Source of the DNA: Synechococcus sp. ATX 2A4
Lineage (GTDB): Bacteria; Cyanobacteriota; Cyanobacteriia; PCC-6307; Cyanobiaceae
Reading direction: 5' to 3'
Length of the DNA: 64,000 nucleotides
NCBI RefSeq assembly: GCF_024346375.1
Contig: NZ_JAGQCV010000004.1
Location: 175,530-239,529, forward strand
Shown piece by piece: positions 56,275 through 64,000 of the stretch; the first letter of the stretch is position 1; each line of letters opens with the position of its first letter. The notes under the pieces were generated by a model, which was not told the DNA's origin, ran no database searches, and saw only the letters and a program-made list of their open reading frames with translations. Made by a program: the position numbers and the translations under genes.

Positions 56275-57294
56275 TCAGCGGAACATCGAGCTCACCGAGC
56301 TTTCTTCGTGGATGCGCCAGATGGCCTCACCCAGCATGTTGGCTACCGAGAGCACCTGCAGTTGCGGGAAGCGGCGGTCGTCGCTGATCGGGATGCTGTT
56401 GGTGACCAGCACCTCTTCAAACAGGCCGGGCTCGGAGAGCCGCTCGATCGCGGGAGGGGAGAACACCGCATGGGTGGCGCAGGCCAGCACCCGGGTGGCG
56501 CCCCGTTGGCGCAGCAGCCGCGCGCCGGCGCAGATGGTGCCACCGGTGTCGATCATGTCGTCGATCAGCACCGCCGTCTTGCCGGCCACATCGCCGATCA
56601 CCGTGAGGCTTTCGGCCACGTTGTGCCCCGAGCGGCGCTTGTCAATGATGGCGAGCGGGGCGTCGCTCATCTGCTTGGCGAAGGCCCGGGCCCGGGCCAC
56701 ACCCCCCACATCCGGGGACACCACCACCACCTCGCCGAGGTTGCGGGTGCGCAGGTAGTCCACCAGCACCGGCGAGCCATAGATGTGGTCGCAGGGGATG
56801 TCGAAGTAGCCCTGAATCTGGGAGGAGTGCAGGTCCATCGCCAGCACCCGATCAACTCCAGACTTCACCAGCAGATTGGCCACCAGTTTGGCGGTGATTG
56901 ATTCGCGGCCTGCCGTCTTGCGATCGGCTCGGGCGTAGCCGTAGTAAGGAACCACGGCGGTGATCTGCCTAGCCGAGGCACGCCGGCAGGCATCCACCAT
57001 GATCAGCAGCTCCATCAGGTGATCGTTCACCGGAGCGCAGGTGGGTTGGATCAGAAAAACATCACAGCCGCGGATTGATTCCTGAATCTGGATATAAAGT
57101 TCACCATCGGCGAAGCGCTTGATCGCCCGCGGACCATCGGGAACACCGAGATAGGCTCCGATCTCGCGGGCCAGGGCCGGATTGGAGGTGCCACTGAACA
57201 GCCGTAGCCGACGGGTGTCGTGGGGGGGTTGGTCCTGCTCGACCCGATCGGCTGTCAGGAAACGGGTCACGGCGGGCGTGAGCGAGGTCGGCAT
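56275..57294 (-). CDS. prs: Ribose-phosphate pyrophosphokinase
   Basis: Makes PRPP from ribose 5-phosphate and ATP for nucleotide, His and Trp synthesis. The 339-residue product has the flexible-loop and ATP-binding regions GTSNPALAREIGAYLGVP, NDHLMELLIMVDA, PYYGYARADRK, VVVSPDVGGVARAR and the PRPP loop AVLIDDMIDTGGTI. An N-terminal ~28 residues precede the first strand and may mark an early start. apt, its consumer, is elsewhere in the window. Confidence 0.97.
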   Translation of the reverse strand: MPTSLTPAVTRFLTADRVEQDQPPHDTRRLRLFSGTSNPALAREIGAYLGVPDGPRAIKRFADGELYIQIQESIRGCDVFLIQPTCAPVNDHLMELLIMVDACRRASARQITAVVPYYGYARADRKTAGRESITAKLVANLLVKSGVDRVLAMDLHSSQIQGYFDIPCDHIYGSPVLVDYLRTRNLGEVVVVSPDVGGVARARAFAKQMSDAPLAIIDKRRSGHNVAESLTVIGDVAGKTAVLIDDMIDTGGTICAGARLLRQRGATRVLACATHAVFSPPAIERLSEPGLFEEVLVTNSIPISDDRRFPQLQVLSVANMLGEAIWRIHEESSVSSMFR

Positions 57295-57354
57295 GGAGCT
57301 GATGGTAGAAGCCTTCCGGTCGGATGCCGGCGAAACCTGGTGGTATGAAGAATG

Positions 57355-57915
57355 ATGAACCAGTGCCTGCCGGTCGTGCCCAAACAGCGGTCCTTGCTCA
57401 CATCTCCGCTGGTGCTGGCCGGCGCCGGCCCCCGCGGACTGGCGGCCCTGCCCCTGGCGGCCCCGCGCCTGCAGTCGTTCCTGGCCCTGCCCGCCACAGC
57501 TGAACTCAGCGACCTGGGTGCTCGGTCGGCTGAGCCCGATCAGCTGATGGCTGCCCTCCAGAGCCAGCAGGGCGGCGCTCTGGTGGCTCTGGAGGAAGAC
57601 CCCGGCCGCTGGCTGCCGGTGGGGACTCGCTGGGCGGAGGTGCTCGGCGCCTGGCGGCAGCCCACCCTGCTGCTGATTGCGGCTGACGATGCCGGCAATG
57701 GGCTGGCGGCGGCCTACGCCGCCCTGCTGGAGCGTTCCGCCGTGCCCCTGCTGGGTCTGGTGCAGTGGGACGGGAGCTGGGATGGCCCGGCCCGCTCCTG
57801 CGAGGGTCTGCCCTGGCTCGGCGGGCTGCAGCCCGCCGGCAGCAGCTGCGCTTCAGGCGCTGAAGTGCTGGTGGAGGCCCTGAAGCTGCGCTGGCAGCGC
57901 TTCACCAGTTTCTGA
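57355..57915 (+). CDS. Hypothetical protein divergent from prs
   Basis: A 186-residue protein (starting MNQCLPVVP; an ATG one codon earlier is also possible). It has alternating strands and helices (ALVALEEDPGRWLPVG, TLLLIAADDAGNGLAAAYAALLERSAVPLLGLVQW), resembling an alpha/beta Rossmann-like fold, without a recognisable nucleotide motif. The base composition and codon use match the neighbours, so it looks native. No function is known. Confidence 0.7.
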   Translation: MNQCLPVVPKQRSLLTSPLVLAGAGPRGLAALPLAAPRLQSFLALPATAELSDLGARSAEPDQLMAALQSQQGGALVALEEDPGRWLPVGTRWAEVLGAWRQPTLLLIAADDAGNGLAAAYAALLERSAVPLLGLVQWDGSWDGPARSCEGLPWLGGLQPAGSSCASGAEVLVEALKLRWQRFTSF

Positions 57916-57969
57916 ATCGATCCCCCCTGAATCGATGCCTGAGATCGATCCAGAAAACCATAGCTGGGC

Positions 57970-59076
57970 TTATCCCGCCGGCCAGAGCGGCTGCTCTGCT
58001 CCTGGCGCCACTTGCCGCAGGGTCTGCCCTGGCTCGGTGGTGGGTGCCAGGGGCAGCTTGTCGTAGCGCACGGTGTGGGCCTGCTGGATCGCCACGTTCA
58101 GCAGGCTGAGGATTTCTGTTTCCGTGAGGTTGGTGCCCACCAGCGGCTGCAGCTGCCTCACCTGCTGCGCCAGTTTTGCCGTTCCGCCGGGCCGGCCCAG
58201 TTGCTCCAGCAGGCCGCCGATCACTTTCTGCTGGCGGCTGCGCCGTCCACTGAGGCCGTCGTCGCTGCCCTTGAAGCGCACCAGCTGCTCCACCTGTGGC
58301 CCCTTGAGCACCTGCAGCCCGCCCTGGAGTTCAATCCGATAGTTCTGGGTCTTGTCCTGGTAGCGAATGGCCTGATCCAGGTTGACCTCCAGCCCGCCCA
58401 GGCCGTCCACCAAGGTGCGCAGCACCTGGCGCGGCATCACCACATAGCGCTCGGGCTGCCCCGGATCGAGGCCCACCAGCTCCCCCACGCCGTCAGCCGT
58501 GAGGGCAGGTCCGCCAAGTCGATAGAGGGCCCCGAGGGTCTGCAATTTCTGTTGACCCGGCACCTGTACGGCCAGTTCCGTGGGCACGTTCAGCACCCGC
58601 ATCGCCCCGTCCGGATCGGCCCGGATCAGCAGCAGGGTGTCGGCGTTGGCGGGGCCGCGGGGGGCAGCACTGTTGGTGCTGGCATCGAGGCGGTCGGCGT
58701 CGGTGCCGATCAGCAGCACCGTGATGGGCCGGATCGGCGGATCGGCCAGATCCTTGTTGAGACCGGCTTGATCGCTGCTGACCAGGCCAGGGTCGGGCCG
58801 CGACCACACGCGCTCGAACAGGACCGCCGTGCCCACAGCAGCGAGCAGGGCCAGGCTCAGTTTCCACAGCCGGGAACCCCACCGGGCGCGGGGGCGGCCG
58901 CCGGCCTGCGCCTGGGCCGGATCCGCTGGCGGCCCCGCCGCCCCGCTTGCTGCTGGCGCCGCACCCCGCCGGCGTGACTTGCTCCCGCCTGCCACCTTCA
59001 CTCTTGCTTGCGAAGGCTCAACTTTGCCGCAGCTCCGGCATGCAAGTCGGACCTGCCGATAGGTTGAACCTCCCAT
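57970..59076 (-). CDS. LCP (LytR-CpsA-Psr) family protein
   Basis: LCP enzymes attach glycopolymers to the cell wall. The protein has a cytoplasmic Ala/Pro/Arg-rich N-terminus (~70 residues), one membrane helix (LWKLSLALLAAVGTAVLF) and an external LCP domain: ITVLLIGTDADR, NADTLLLIRADPDGAMRVLNVPTELAV, DGLGGLEVNLDQAI and RFKGSDDGLSGRRSRQQKVI, with the conserved D/R residues. A GTG at 58998 could be the true start, sparing overlap with the divergent bciB. Confidence 0.9.
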   Translation of the reverse strand: MGGSTYRQVRLACRSCGKVEPSQARVKVAGGSKSRRRGAAPAASGAAGPPADPAQAQAGGRPRARWGSRLWKLSLALLAAVGTAVLFERVWSRPDPGLVSSDQAGLNKDLADPPIRPITVLLIGTDADRLDASTNSAAPRGPANADTLLLIRADPDGAMRVLNVPTELAVQVPGQQKLQTLGALYRLGGPALTADGVGELVGLDPGQPERYVVMPRQVLRTLVDGLGGLEVNLDQAIRYQDKTQNYRIELQGGLQVLKGPQVEQLVRFKGSDDGLSGRRSRQQKVIGGLLEQLGRPGGTAKLAQQVRQLQPLVGTNLTETEILSLLNVAIQQAHTVRYDKLPLAPTTEPGQTLRQVAPGAEQPLWPAG

Positions 59077-60302
59077 GCCCCGTCAGGCCGGACGCCGCTT
59101 TGACAGCCGCCCCTCCCCTCCCTCACGAACGGGCCCGGCCCCTGCCCAAGGGCAGCACCAAACCGGCCAAGGATCTCTGCAGCGACTGCGGCCTGTGCGA
59201 CAGCCGCTGGGTGGCCTACGTGCGCCAGGCCTGTGCCTTCCTCCACCAGCGCTTTGAGGCGATGGAGGAAGCCGCCCACGGCCGCAGCCGCGACCTCAGC
59301 AACGACGACGAGCTCTATTTCGGCGTCAGCCAGCGGATGGTCACGGCCCGCCTGCAGGCCCCGATCGACGGGGCCCAGTGGACCGGCATCGTGTCGCGGA
59401 TCGGCGTGCGGGCACTGGAAACAGGCCTGGTGGATGCGGTGCTGTGCGTGCAGCAGAGCCCCGACGATCGCTTCACGCCGGTGCCGGTGCTGGCGCGCAC
59501 CCCCGAACAGGTGCTGGCGGCACGGGTGAACAAGCCCACCCTCTCCCCCAACCTGGAGGTGCTGGAGCAGTTGCCCGGCAGCGGCATCCGCCGCCTGCTG
59601 GCGATCGGCGTGGGCTGCCAGGTGCAGGCGCTGCGGGCCGTGCAGCCCACCCTGCCGCTGGACGCCTTCTACGTGCTGGGTTTGCCGTGCGTGGACAACG
59701 TCAGCCGCCAGGGCCTGCAGACTTTTCTGGAAAGCGCCAGCGATTCGCCCGCCACGGTGGTGCACTACGAGTTCATGCAGGATTTCCGCATCCATTTCCG
59801 CCATAGCGACGGCCGTGAGGAAACGGTGCCCTTCTTCGGCCTCGATACGCCCCGGCTCAAGAATGTCTTCGCCCCCAGCTGCCTGAGCTGCTTCGACTAC
59901 GTGAACGGCGGCGCTGACCTGGTGGTGGGCTACATGGGCGCCACCTTCGGCCGCCAGTGGCTCACGGTGCGCAACCCCCGCGGCCAGGAGCTGTTGGATC
60001 TGGTGGAGGCGGAGCTGGATCTGGCGCCGGTGAGCAGCCGCGGCGACCGCCGCGCCGCCGTGCAGCAGGGCATCGACGCTTACGACAAGGCGGTGCGCCT
60101 GCCCCGCTGGCTCGCTGAGGTGGTGGGCTTCTTTGTGCAGCGTGTTGGTCCGCAGGGGCTGGAATACGGCCGCTTCTCGATCGATTCCCACTTCACCCGC
60201 AACGCCCTGTGGCTGCGCCGAAACCATCCTGAAATGGCCGAGCGCCACATCCCCGCCTTCGCCAAGGAGATCGTGGCCCGTTACCGCCTGCCGCGCCCGT
60301 GA
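59040..60302 (+). CDS. bciB: Ferredoxin-dependent 8-vinyl reductase (BciB, Slr1923 type)
   Basis: Reduces the 8-vinyl group of divinyl (proto)chlorophyllide so that monovinyl chlorophyll forms. The protein belongs to the F420-hydrogenase beta subunit family: the N-terminal cluster site LCSDCGLCDSRW, an iron-sulfur/flavin body with IGVGCQVQALRAV and LGLPCVDNVSRQG, and APSCLSCFDYVNGGADLVVGYMG in the C-terminal half. ATG 59040 is used as the start; TTG 59100 is an alternative. GTGA overlap couples it to malQ. Confidence 0.92.
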   Translation: MQVGPADRLNLPCPVRPDAALTAAPPLPHERARPLPKGSTKPAKDLCSDCGLCDSRWVAYVRQACAFLHQRFEAMEEAAHGRSRDLSNDDELYFGVSQRMVTARLQAPIDGAQWTGIVSRIGVRALETGLVDAVLCVQQSPDDRFTPVPVLARTPEQVLAARVNKPTLSPNLEVLEQLPGSGIRRLLAIGVGCQVQALRAVQPTLPLDAFYVLGLPCVDNVSRQGLQTFLESASDSPATVVHYEFMQDFRIHFRHSDGREETVPFFGLDTPRLKNVFAPSCLSCFDYVNGGADLVVGYMGATFGRQWLTVRNPRGQELLDLVEAELDLAPVSSRGDRRAAVQQGIDAYDKAVRLPRWLAEVVGFFVQRVGPQGLEYGRFSIDSHFTRNALWLRRNHPEMAERHIPAFAKEIVARYRLPRP

Positions 60303-61843
60303 GCGACGCCGCCCTTCCCCCAGGCCCTGAGACAGCGGGCCGCTGTGCTGTCTTGCTGCACCCCACGGCCCTGCCTGGCACGCCCGGCTGCGGCAGCTTC
60401 GGCGCGGCGGCCCATGCCTGGATCGACCTGCTGGCCGACCACGGCATCGCCGCCTGGCAGTTGCTGCCGCTGGCCCCCGCCGACGGCACCGGCTCTCCGT
60501 ACAGCTCCCCGAGCAGCTTCGCGCTCAATGCCTGGTTTCTCGACGGCGAGGCGCTGGTGGCCGACGGTTCCCTTGAAGCCTCTGATCTCTCCGCCCTGCC
60601 GTCCGGTCGCACCGACCGACTTGACCTGGAGACCTGCCCACGGCGCTCGGCGGCCCTGGCCCGGGCGCTTGAGCGGCGCTGGCCCCAGCAGTCGGCCGAG
60701 CGCCAGGTCGCTTTCCAGCGCTGGTGCCAGGCGGCGGCTCCCTGGCTGGTGGAGCACTGCCGCTTCATGGTGCTGCGGGAGCTGCAGGGCGGCCTGCCCT
60801 GGTGGCAATGGCCCGCTCCGCTGGCGCAACGACAGTGGCGGGCCCTGCGCCGCTTTGAGCGGGAGCAGGCGGTAGCCCTGCGGCAGGAGGCTTTGGTGCA
60901 GTGGCACCTGGAGCGCCAATGGCAGCACCTGCACGACCATGCGCGCCGCCGCGGCGTGCAGCTGATCGGCGATCTTCCATTTTATGTGGCCCACGACAGT
61001 GCCGATGTGTGGGCCCGCCGCCGCCTCTTTTCGCTGCGCCGGGATGGCTCCCTCACCCTGCAGAGCGGCGTGCCGCCCGATTACTTCTCCGACACCGGCC
61101 AGCTGTGGGGCACGCCGGTCTACCGCTGGCCCCTGCATCGCCTCACCGGCTTCCGCTGGTGGCTGCGGCGGCTGCAGGGGCAGCTGGAACGGCTTGATCT
61201 GCTGCGCCTCGATCACTTCCGCGCGCTGGAGTCGTATTGGGCGGTGCCCGGCGAGGCACGCACGGCCCAGCAGGGTGAATGGCGCGCGTCGCCTGGCGTG
61301 GCGCTGCTGCGGGCGTTGCGTCACCGGCTGGGCGGCCAGCTGCCCCTGATCGCCGAAGATCTGGGCGTGATCACCCCGGCGGTGGAGGCCCTGCGCGACC
61401 GCTTCCGCCTGCCGGGCATGAAGATCCTGCAGTTCGCCTTCGATGGCAACGACAGCAACGCCTACCTGCCCGAGAACTACGTGGGCCACCATTGGGTGGT
61501 GTACACCGGCACCCACGACAACGCCACCTCCATCGGCTGGTGGGACTCCCTGCCCGAGGACCAGCGGCGTCAGGTGGGTGAACGGATCGGCCAGATGATC
61601 GAGGCGCCGGGCTGGCAGCTGCTGGAGCTGGCGCTCGCCTCGCGCGCAGAGCTGGCGGTGGTGCCCCTGCAGGATCTGCTCAGCCTGGGCGATCAGGCCC
61701 GCTTCAACACCCCAGGCACGGCGGGGGAGGCCAACTGGAGCTGGCGGCTGGAGCAACCAGTGGAGCAGCTTGGTGAACCGATTGCCGCCCTGGCCGCTCT
61801 GGCGGCCCGTTACGGCAGAGTGGCGGCCGGCGGCACGCGGTAA
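60299..61843 (+). CDS. malQ: 4-alpha-glucanotransferase
   Basis: Transfers maltodextrin segments in glycogen and starch metabolism (amylomaltase, GH77). The 514-residue product has PGCGSFGAAAHAW near the start, the catalytic Asp in LLRLDHFRALESYW, the acid/base Glu in LIAEDLGVITP, and TGTHDNATSIGWW. The GTG at 60299 overlaps the bciB stop. Its 3' end overlaps the convergent HTH gene by 34 bp. Confidence 0.96.
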   Translation: MSDAALPPGPETAGRCAVLLHPTALPGTPGCGSFGAAAHAWIDLLADHGIAAWQLLPLAPADGTGSPYSSPSSFALNAWFLDGEALVADGSLEASDLSALPSGRTDRLDLETCPRRSAALARALERRWPQQSAERQVAFQRWCQAAAPWLVEHCRFMVLRELQGGLPWWQWPAPLAQRQWRALRRFEREQAVALRQEALVQWHLERQWQHLHDHARRRGVQLIGDLPFYVAHDSADVWARRRLFSLRRDGSLTLQSGVPPDYFSDTGQLWGTPVYRWPLHRLTGFRWWLRRLQGQLERLDLLRLDHFRALESYWAVPGEARTAQQGEWRASPGVALLRALRHRLGGQLPLIAEDLGVITPAVEALRDRFRLPGMKILQFAFDGNDSNAYLPENYVGHHWVVYTGTHDNATSIGWWDSLPEDQRRQVGERIGQMIEAPGWQLLELALASRAELAVVPLQDLLSLGDQARFNTPGTAGEANWSWRLEQPVEQLGEPIAALAALAARYGRVAAGGTR

Positions 61844-62727
61844 ACCCCTGGCCGGCCGGCTTCGGCCTCCAGCGGCTGCTCGTTCCAGCGCACGGCCCCG
61901 CTGCCCGCCGCCGCGGGGGGCTCAAGCTGCAGCTGCAACGGTGGCTGCAGCTGCAGCACCAGGGAGCCCCGCGCCCCCTGCAGCTGGGTGCCTTCTCCCG
62001 AGTCGCTGCTCAGCTGGAGGCGCGTGGGCTGATCCAGCCGAAGACGCAACACGCCGGGCCCACCGCCTGCCTGCTGTGCTTCCCGGCTCCATTGCTTCTG
62101 CGCCACCCCGCGCGCCGCCTGCTGCAGGGGGCGCAGGTCGGGGTGCACCTGCAGCAGCAGGGCGTTGCTGTCTGGTGGCTTCACCCGTTCCGCGTCCGTG
62201 AGCGGCGGCACGGGCCGCAGGGTGAGCTGGTTGGCCGCCGCCAGTTGCTGCTGCTGCAGGTTCACGGCGTAGATCAGGCCGCCGGTCAGCAGGCCGTACA
62301 GCACCGTGCCTTGCCAGCTGGTGAAGACATCGATGGAGCCGGGCGTGAAGCGCCTCAGCAGCGACGGCCGTTTGCTGTGGCCATCGAGCGGGTGGGATTG
62401 CAGCGGCAGGGCGGCACTGAGTGCGTCATGGTCCAGGTCGAGATGCCGCTCCAGCAGCGCCAGCATCGTGCGCAGGTAGGCCGCCTCCGGCAGGCGGTCA
62501 CGCCAGCCCCGCTCCAGCGCCTCGATCACCGGGGTGCTGATGCGGGTTTCGCTGGCGAGCTGGCGCAGGCTCAGGCCGTGCTCCTCCCGTTTCTGGCGCA
62601 GCATCCGGCCGAGCTGCAGCAGCGGATCTTCCGGCGCCGGTGGGGCTGGGGCCGCCGCCGATGGCTCCAGCCGCAGCCGCCGCCGCAGGGCCTGGGGAAG
62701 CAGGGAGGTGATCCGGGGGCGCGGCAT
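61810..62727 (-). CDS. RodZ-like protein with HTH domain and membrane helix
   Basis: A cytoplasmic helix-turn-helix of Xre type (LGRMLRQKREEHGLSLRQLASETRISTPVIEALERG, about residues 40-110 with the start at MPRPRITSLL) precedes a membrane helix (SWQGTVLYGLLTGGLIYAVN) and an extracytoplasmic beta-rich C-terminus (DUF4115-like). RodZ proteins bind MreB and maintain rod or cell shape; family membership is likely, function inferred. Start at ATG 62727, because the frame to 62763 overlaps the upstream stop. Confidence 0.88.
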   Translation of the reverse strand: MPRPRITSLLPQALRRRLRLEPSAAAPAPPAPEDPLLQLGRMLRQKREEHGLSLRQLASETRISTPVIEALERGWRDRLPEAAYLRTMLALLERHLDLDHDALSAALPLQSHPLDGHSKRPSLLRRFTPGSIDVFTSWQGTVLYGLLTGGLIYAVNLQQQQLAAANQLTLRPVPPLTDAERVKPPDSNALLLQVHPDLRPLQQAARGVAQKQWSREAQQAGGGPGVLRLRLDQPTRLQLSSDSGEGTQLQGARGSLVLQLQPPLQLQLEPPAAAGSGAVRWNEQPLEAEAGRPGVYRVPPAATLP

Positions 62728-62743
62728 CGGGAGCGGCGAAGGG

Positions 62744-63481
62744 TCAGCGCTGGTGACCAGCACCGGAAGCAGGTTCGAACCATTGTCGAGCGTCGATGGA
62801 ACGCCACTGGCCCTGCTGAAGGGCGCCGAGCTGCAACTCCCCGATCGCCACCCTCAGGAGATCCAGCACCGGATGGCCCAGCAGGGCGGCGGTGCGACGG
62901 ATCTGCCGGTTTCGGCCTTCCCGCATCTTCACTTCCAGCAGCATGCTGGTCGCCGACTGGCGGAGGCGGCGCAGCTGCACCGGCAGGGCGGCCTCGCCGT
63001 CGAGCGCCACGCCCCGTCGCCATCGCGCCAGCACCGCCTCGCTCGGGTGGCCCTGCACCAGCACCCGGTAGGTCTTGCCGTGGCCGTGGCGGGGATGGGT
63101 CAGCCGCAGGGTTAGGGCGCCGTCGTTGGTGAGCAACAGGGCGCCGCGGCTGTCAATGTCGAGCCGGCCCACCGGGTGCAGGCCGGTGCCCTCGGTGAGG
63201 GCGGCCGGCAGCAGATCCAGCACTGTCGGTCTGCCTTGTGGGTCATTGCAACTGCTCACCACGCCCGGGGGTTTGTGCAGCAGCAGCGTCTGACGGGGCA
63301 CGGCAGCCCGCAGCGGCTTGCCGTCGAGTTCCACCAGGTCGATGGTTGCATCGGCCTGATCGCCAAGACCGGCCACGCTGCCATTTACCCGCACCCGCCC
63401 CTGGAGCAGCAGGTCCTCGGCGCGGCGCCGGGAGCAGACGCCGGCAGCGGCCAGCAGCTTCTGGAGTCGCTCCCGCGGCAT
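62744..63481 (-). CDS. rRNA pseudouridine synthase (RsuA/RluB family)
   Basis: Modifies uridines in rRNA. The start at MPRERLQKLLAAAGVCSRRRAEDLL gives a 245-residue protein: an S4 RNA-binding domain (to residue ~50), then the catalytic domain with LLLHKPPGVVSS, VGRLDIDSRGALLLTNDG (the catalytic Asp), and the C-terminal EVKMREGRNRQIRR. The frame runs on upstream to 63652, but the added residues are not protein-like. The stop is about 20 bp from the RodZ-like gene's start. Confidence 0.92.
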   Translation of the reverse strand: MPRERLQKLLAAAGVCSRRRAEDLLLQGRVRVNGSVAGLGDQADATIDLVELDGKPLRAAVPRQTLLLHKPPGVVSSCNDPQGRPTVLDLLPAALTEGTGLHPVGRLDIDSRGALLLTNDGALTLRLTHPRHGHGKTYRVLVQGHPSEAVLARWRRGVALDGEAALPVQLRRLRQSATSMLLEVKMREGRNRQIRRTAALLGHPVLDLLRVAIGELQLGALQQGQWRSIDARQWFEPASGAGHQR

Positions 63482-63682
63482 GCTTCCGGCAACGGAGGTC
63501 CCGGCGGCCGGTGTCGCCGGGGGTGGGCAGAGCCGCATTCTCCCCCGCGCCGGTGGCAAGTGGGCACGCAGCTGGTTGGCGCAGGACTGGTGCGCAGCTA
63601 GCAGGGGCTGGGCTGGTGCGCGAACGATCAGGGATGGTAAATTACGAAACACAAACGTTTCCTAACCCTGCGAAACGCCACC

Positions 63683-64000
63683 ATGTCTTCCCCGCCCTTG
63701 GCCACGGTTGATGCTTCCAGTTCCTCCATGGCGAGCGGCGATCTGGTGCGCTCGTACCTGCGCGACATCGGCCGTGTGCCGTTGTTGAGCCATGAGCAGG
63801 AGATCACGCTGGGCCGCCAGGTGCAGGAGCTGATGCGCTTGGAGGAAACGGAGCTGGAGCTGGAGATGCGCGCCGGTGGGGTGAAGCCCACGTTGGAGGT
63901 GCTGGCGGCGTCGCTGGAGCTGCCGGTGCCGGTGCTGCGCCGCAAGCTGGCGAGCGGCCGCCGGGCAAAGGAGCGGATGGTGGCAGCGAACCTGCGGCTG
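63683..64000 (+). CDS. Group 2 RNA polymerase sigma factor, 5' part
   Basis: Only the first 106 residues are in the window. After a Ser-rich lead the sequence has DLVRSYLRDIGRVPLLSHEQEITLGRQVQELMRLEE, the region 1.2 start of a sigma-70 protein, and at the end RAKERMVAANLRL, the start of region 2.1. It is therefore a primary-like (group 2) sigma, used in cyanobacteria for stress, carbon, nitrogen or circadian outputs. Which Sig type cannot be decided here. Confidence 0.9.
   Translation, partial: MSSPPLATVDASSSSMASGDLVRSYLRDIGRVPLLSHEQEITLGRQVQELMRLEETELELEMRAGGVKPTLEVLAASLELPVPVLRRKLASGRRAKERMVAANLRL

Noticed and set aside
58998..60248. A 416-codon minus-strand frame opposite bciB
   Set aside because: Shadow frame of a gene with clear Cys motifs on the plus strand.

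Overview
This window comes from a unicellular cyanobacterium, most likely a GC-rich picocyanobacterium of the Cyanobium/Synechococcus type. The taxonomic evidence is chlH for chlorophyll synthesis, a Slr1923/BciB-type divinyl reductase, a high-light-inducible protein, SasA of the Kai clock, OpcA next to zwf, a PetH with an N-terminal CpcD-type phycobilisome-linker domain (which argues against Prochlorococcus), Ycf36, and many cyanobacteria-only families (DUF2949, DUF3038, DUF4335, DUF3386, DUF3318, DUF2811, DUF6737, DUF6447). Genes are packed tightly on both strands, with many 4-bp stop/start overlaps and several convergent 3' overlaps.

Layout. 0-10 kb: a gene fragment, a lower-GC membrane diguanylate cyclase, small membrane and hypothetical genes, an OmpR-type response regulator/histidine kinase pair, a secreted EF-hand protein behind a perfect 14-bp inverted repeat, the DUF3038/DUF4335 pair and apt. 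10-24 kb: a UbiH-type FAD monooxygenase, an hli gene, dapB, chlH, folP with a methyltransferase and small genes, tpiA, an S4 RNA-binding protein and an ABC exporter. 24-35 kb: carB, DUF3318, rsfS, ycf36, an asparaginase, initiator tRNA-Met, a GMC oxidoreductase, a repeat-rich intergenic region, DUF2811 and cbiX. 35-48 kb: a SemiSWEET, a 7TM-HD phosphodiesterase, folD, crtE, a divergent-PAP2 protein, a RecD-like helicase, a GAP-family membrane protein, acylphosphatase, cbiA, opcA, zwf and petH. 48-64 kb: a SRPBCC protein, tRNA-Glu, sasA, two secreted proteins (one built on a hexapeptide repeat), pepN, a family-10-like glycosidase, prs, an LCP protein, bciB, malQ, a RodZ-like HTH protein, an rRNA pseudouridine synthase and the start of a group 2 sigma factor.

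Functional links. opcA-zwf and petH supply and use NADPH. chlH and bciB belong to chlorophyll synthesis, crtE to the isoprenoid supply for pigments, and cbiX and cbiA to cobalamin synthesis. folP and folD serve folate and C1 metabolism.

I did not find a phage, CRISPR array, insertion sequence or large accessory island. The most interesting signals are small: the hairpin that encloses the Shine-Dalgarno and start codon of the EF-hand gene; a degenerate 15-16 bp tandem array at 33.25-33.34 kb beside a terminator that may end a small RNA; a cluster of three DnaA-box-like repeats at 33.98-34.03 kb; an hli terminator that abuts the next start codon; and a VYRQVP-repeat/glycine-zipper envelope protein. 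None was checked by search or folding software.
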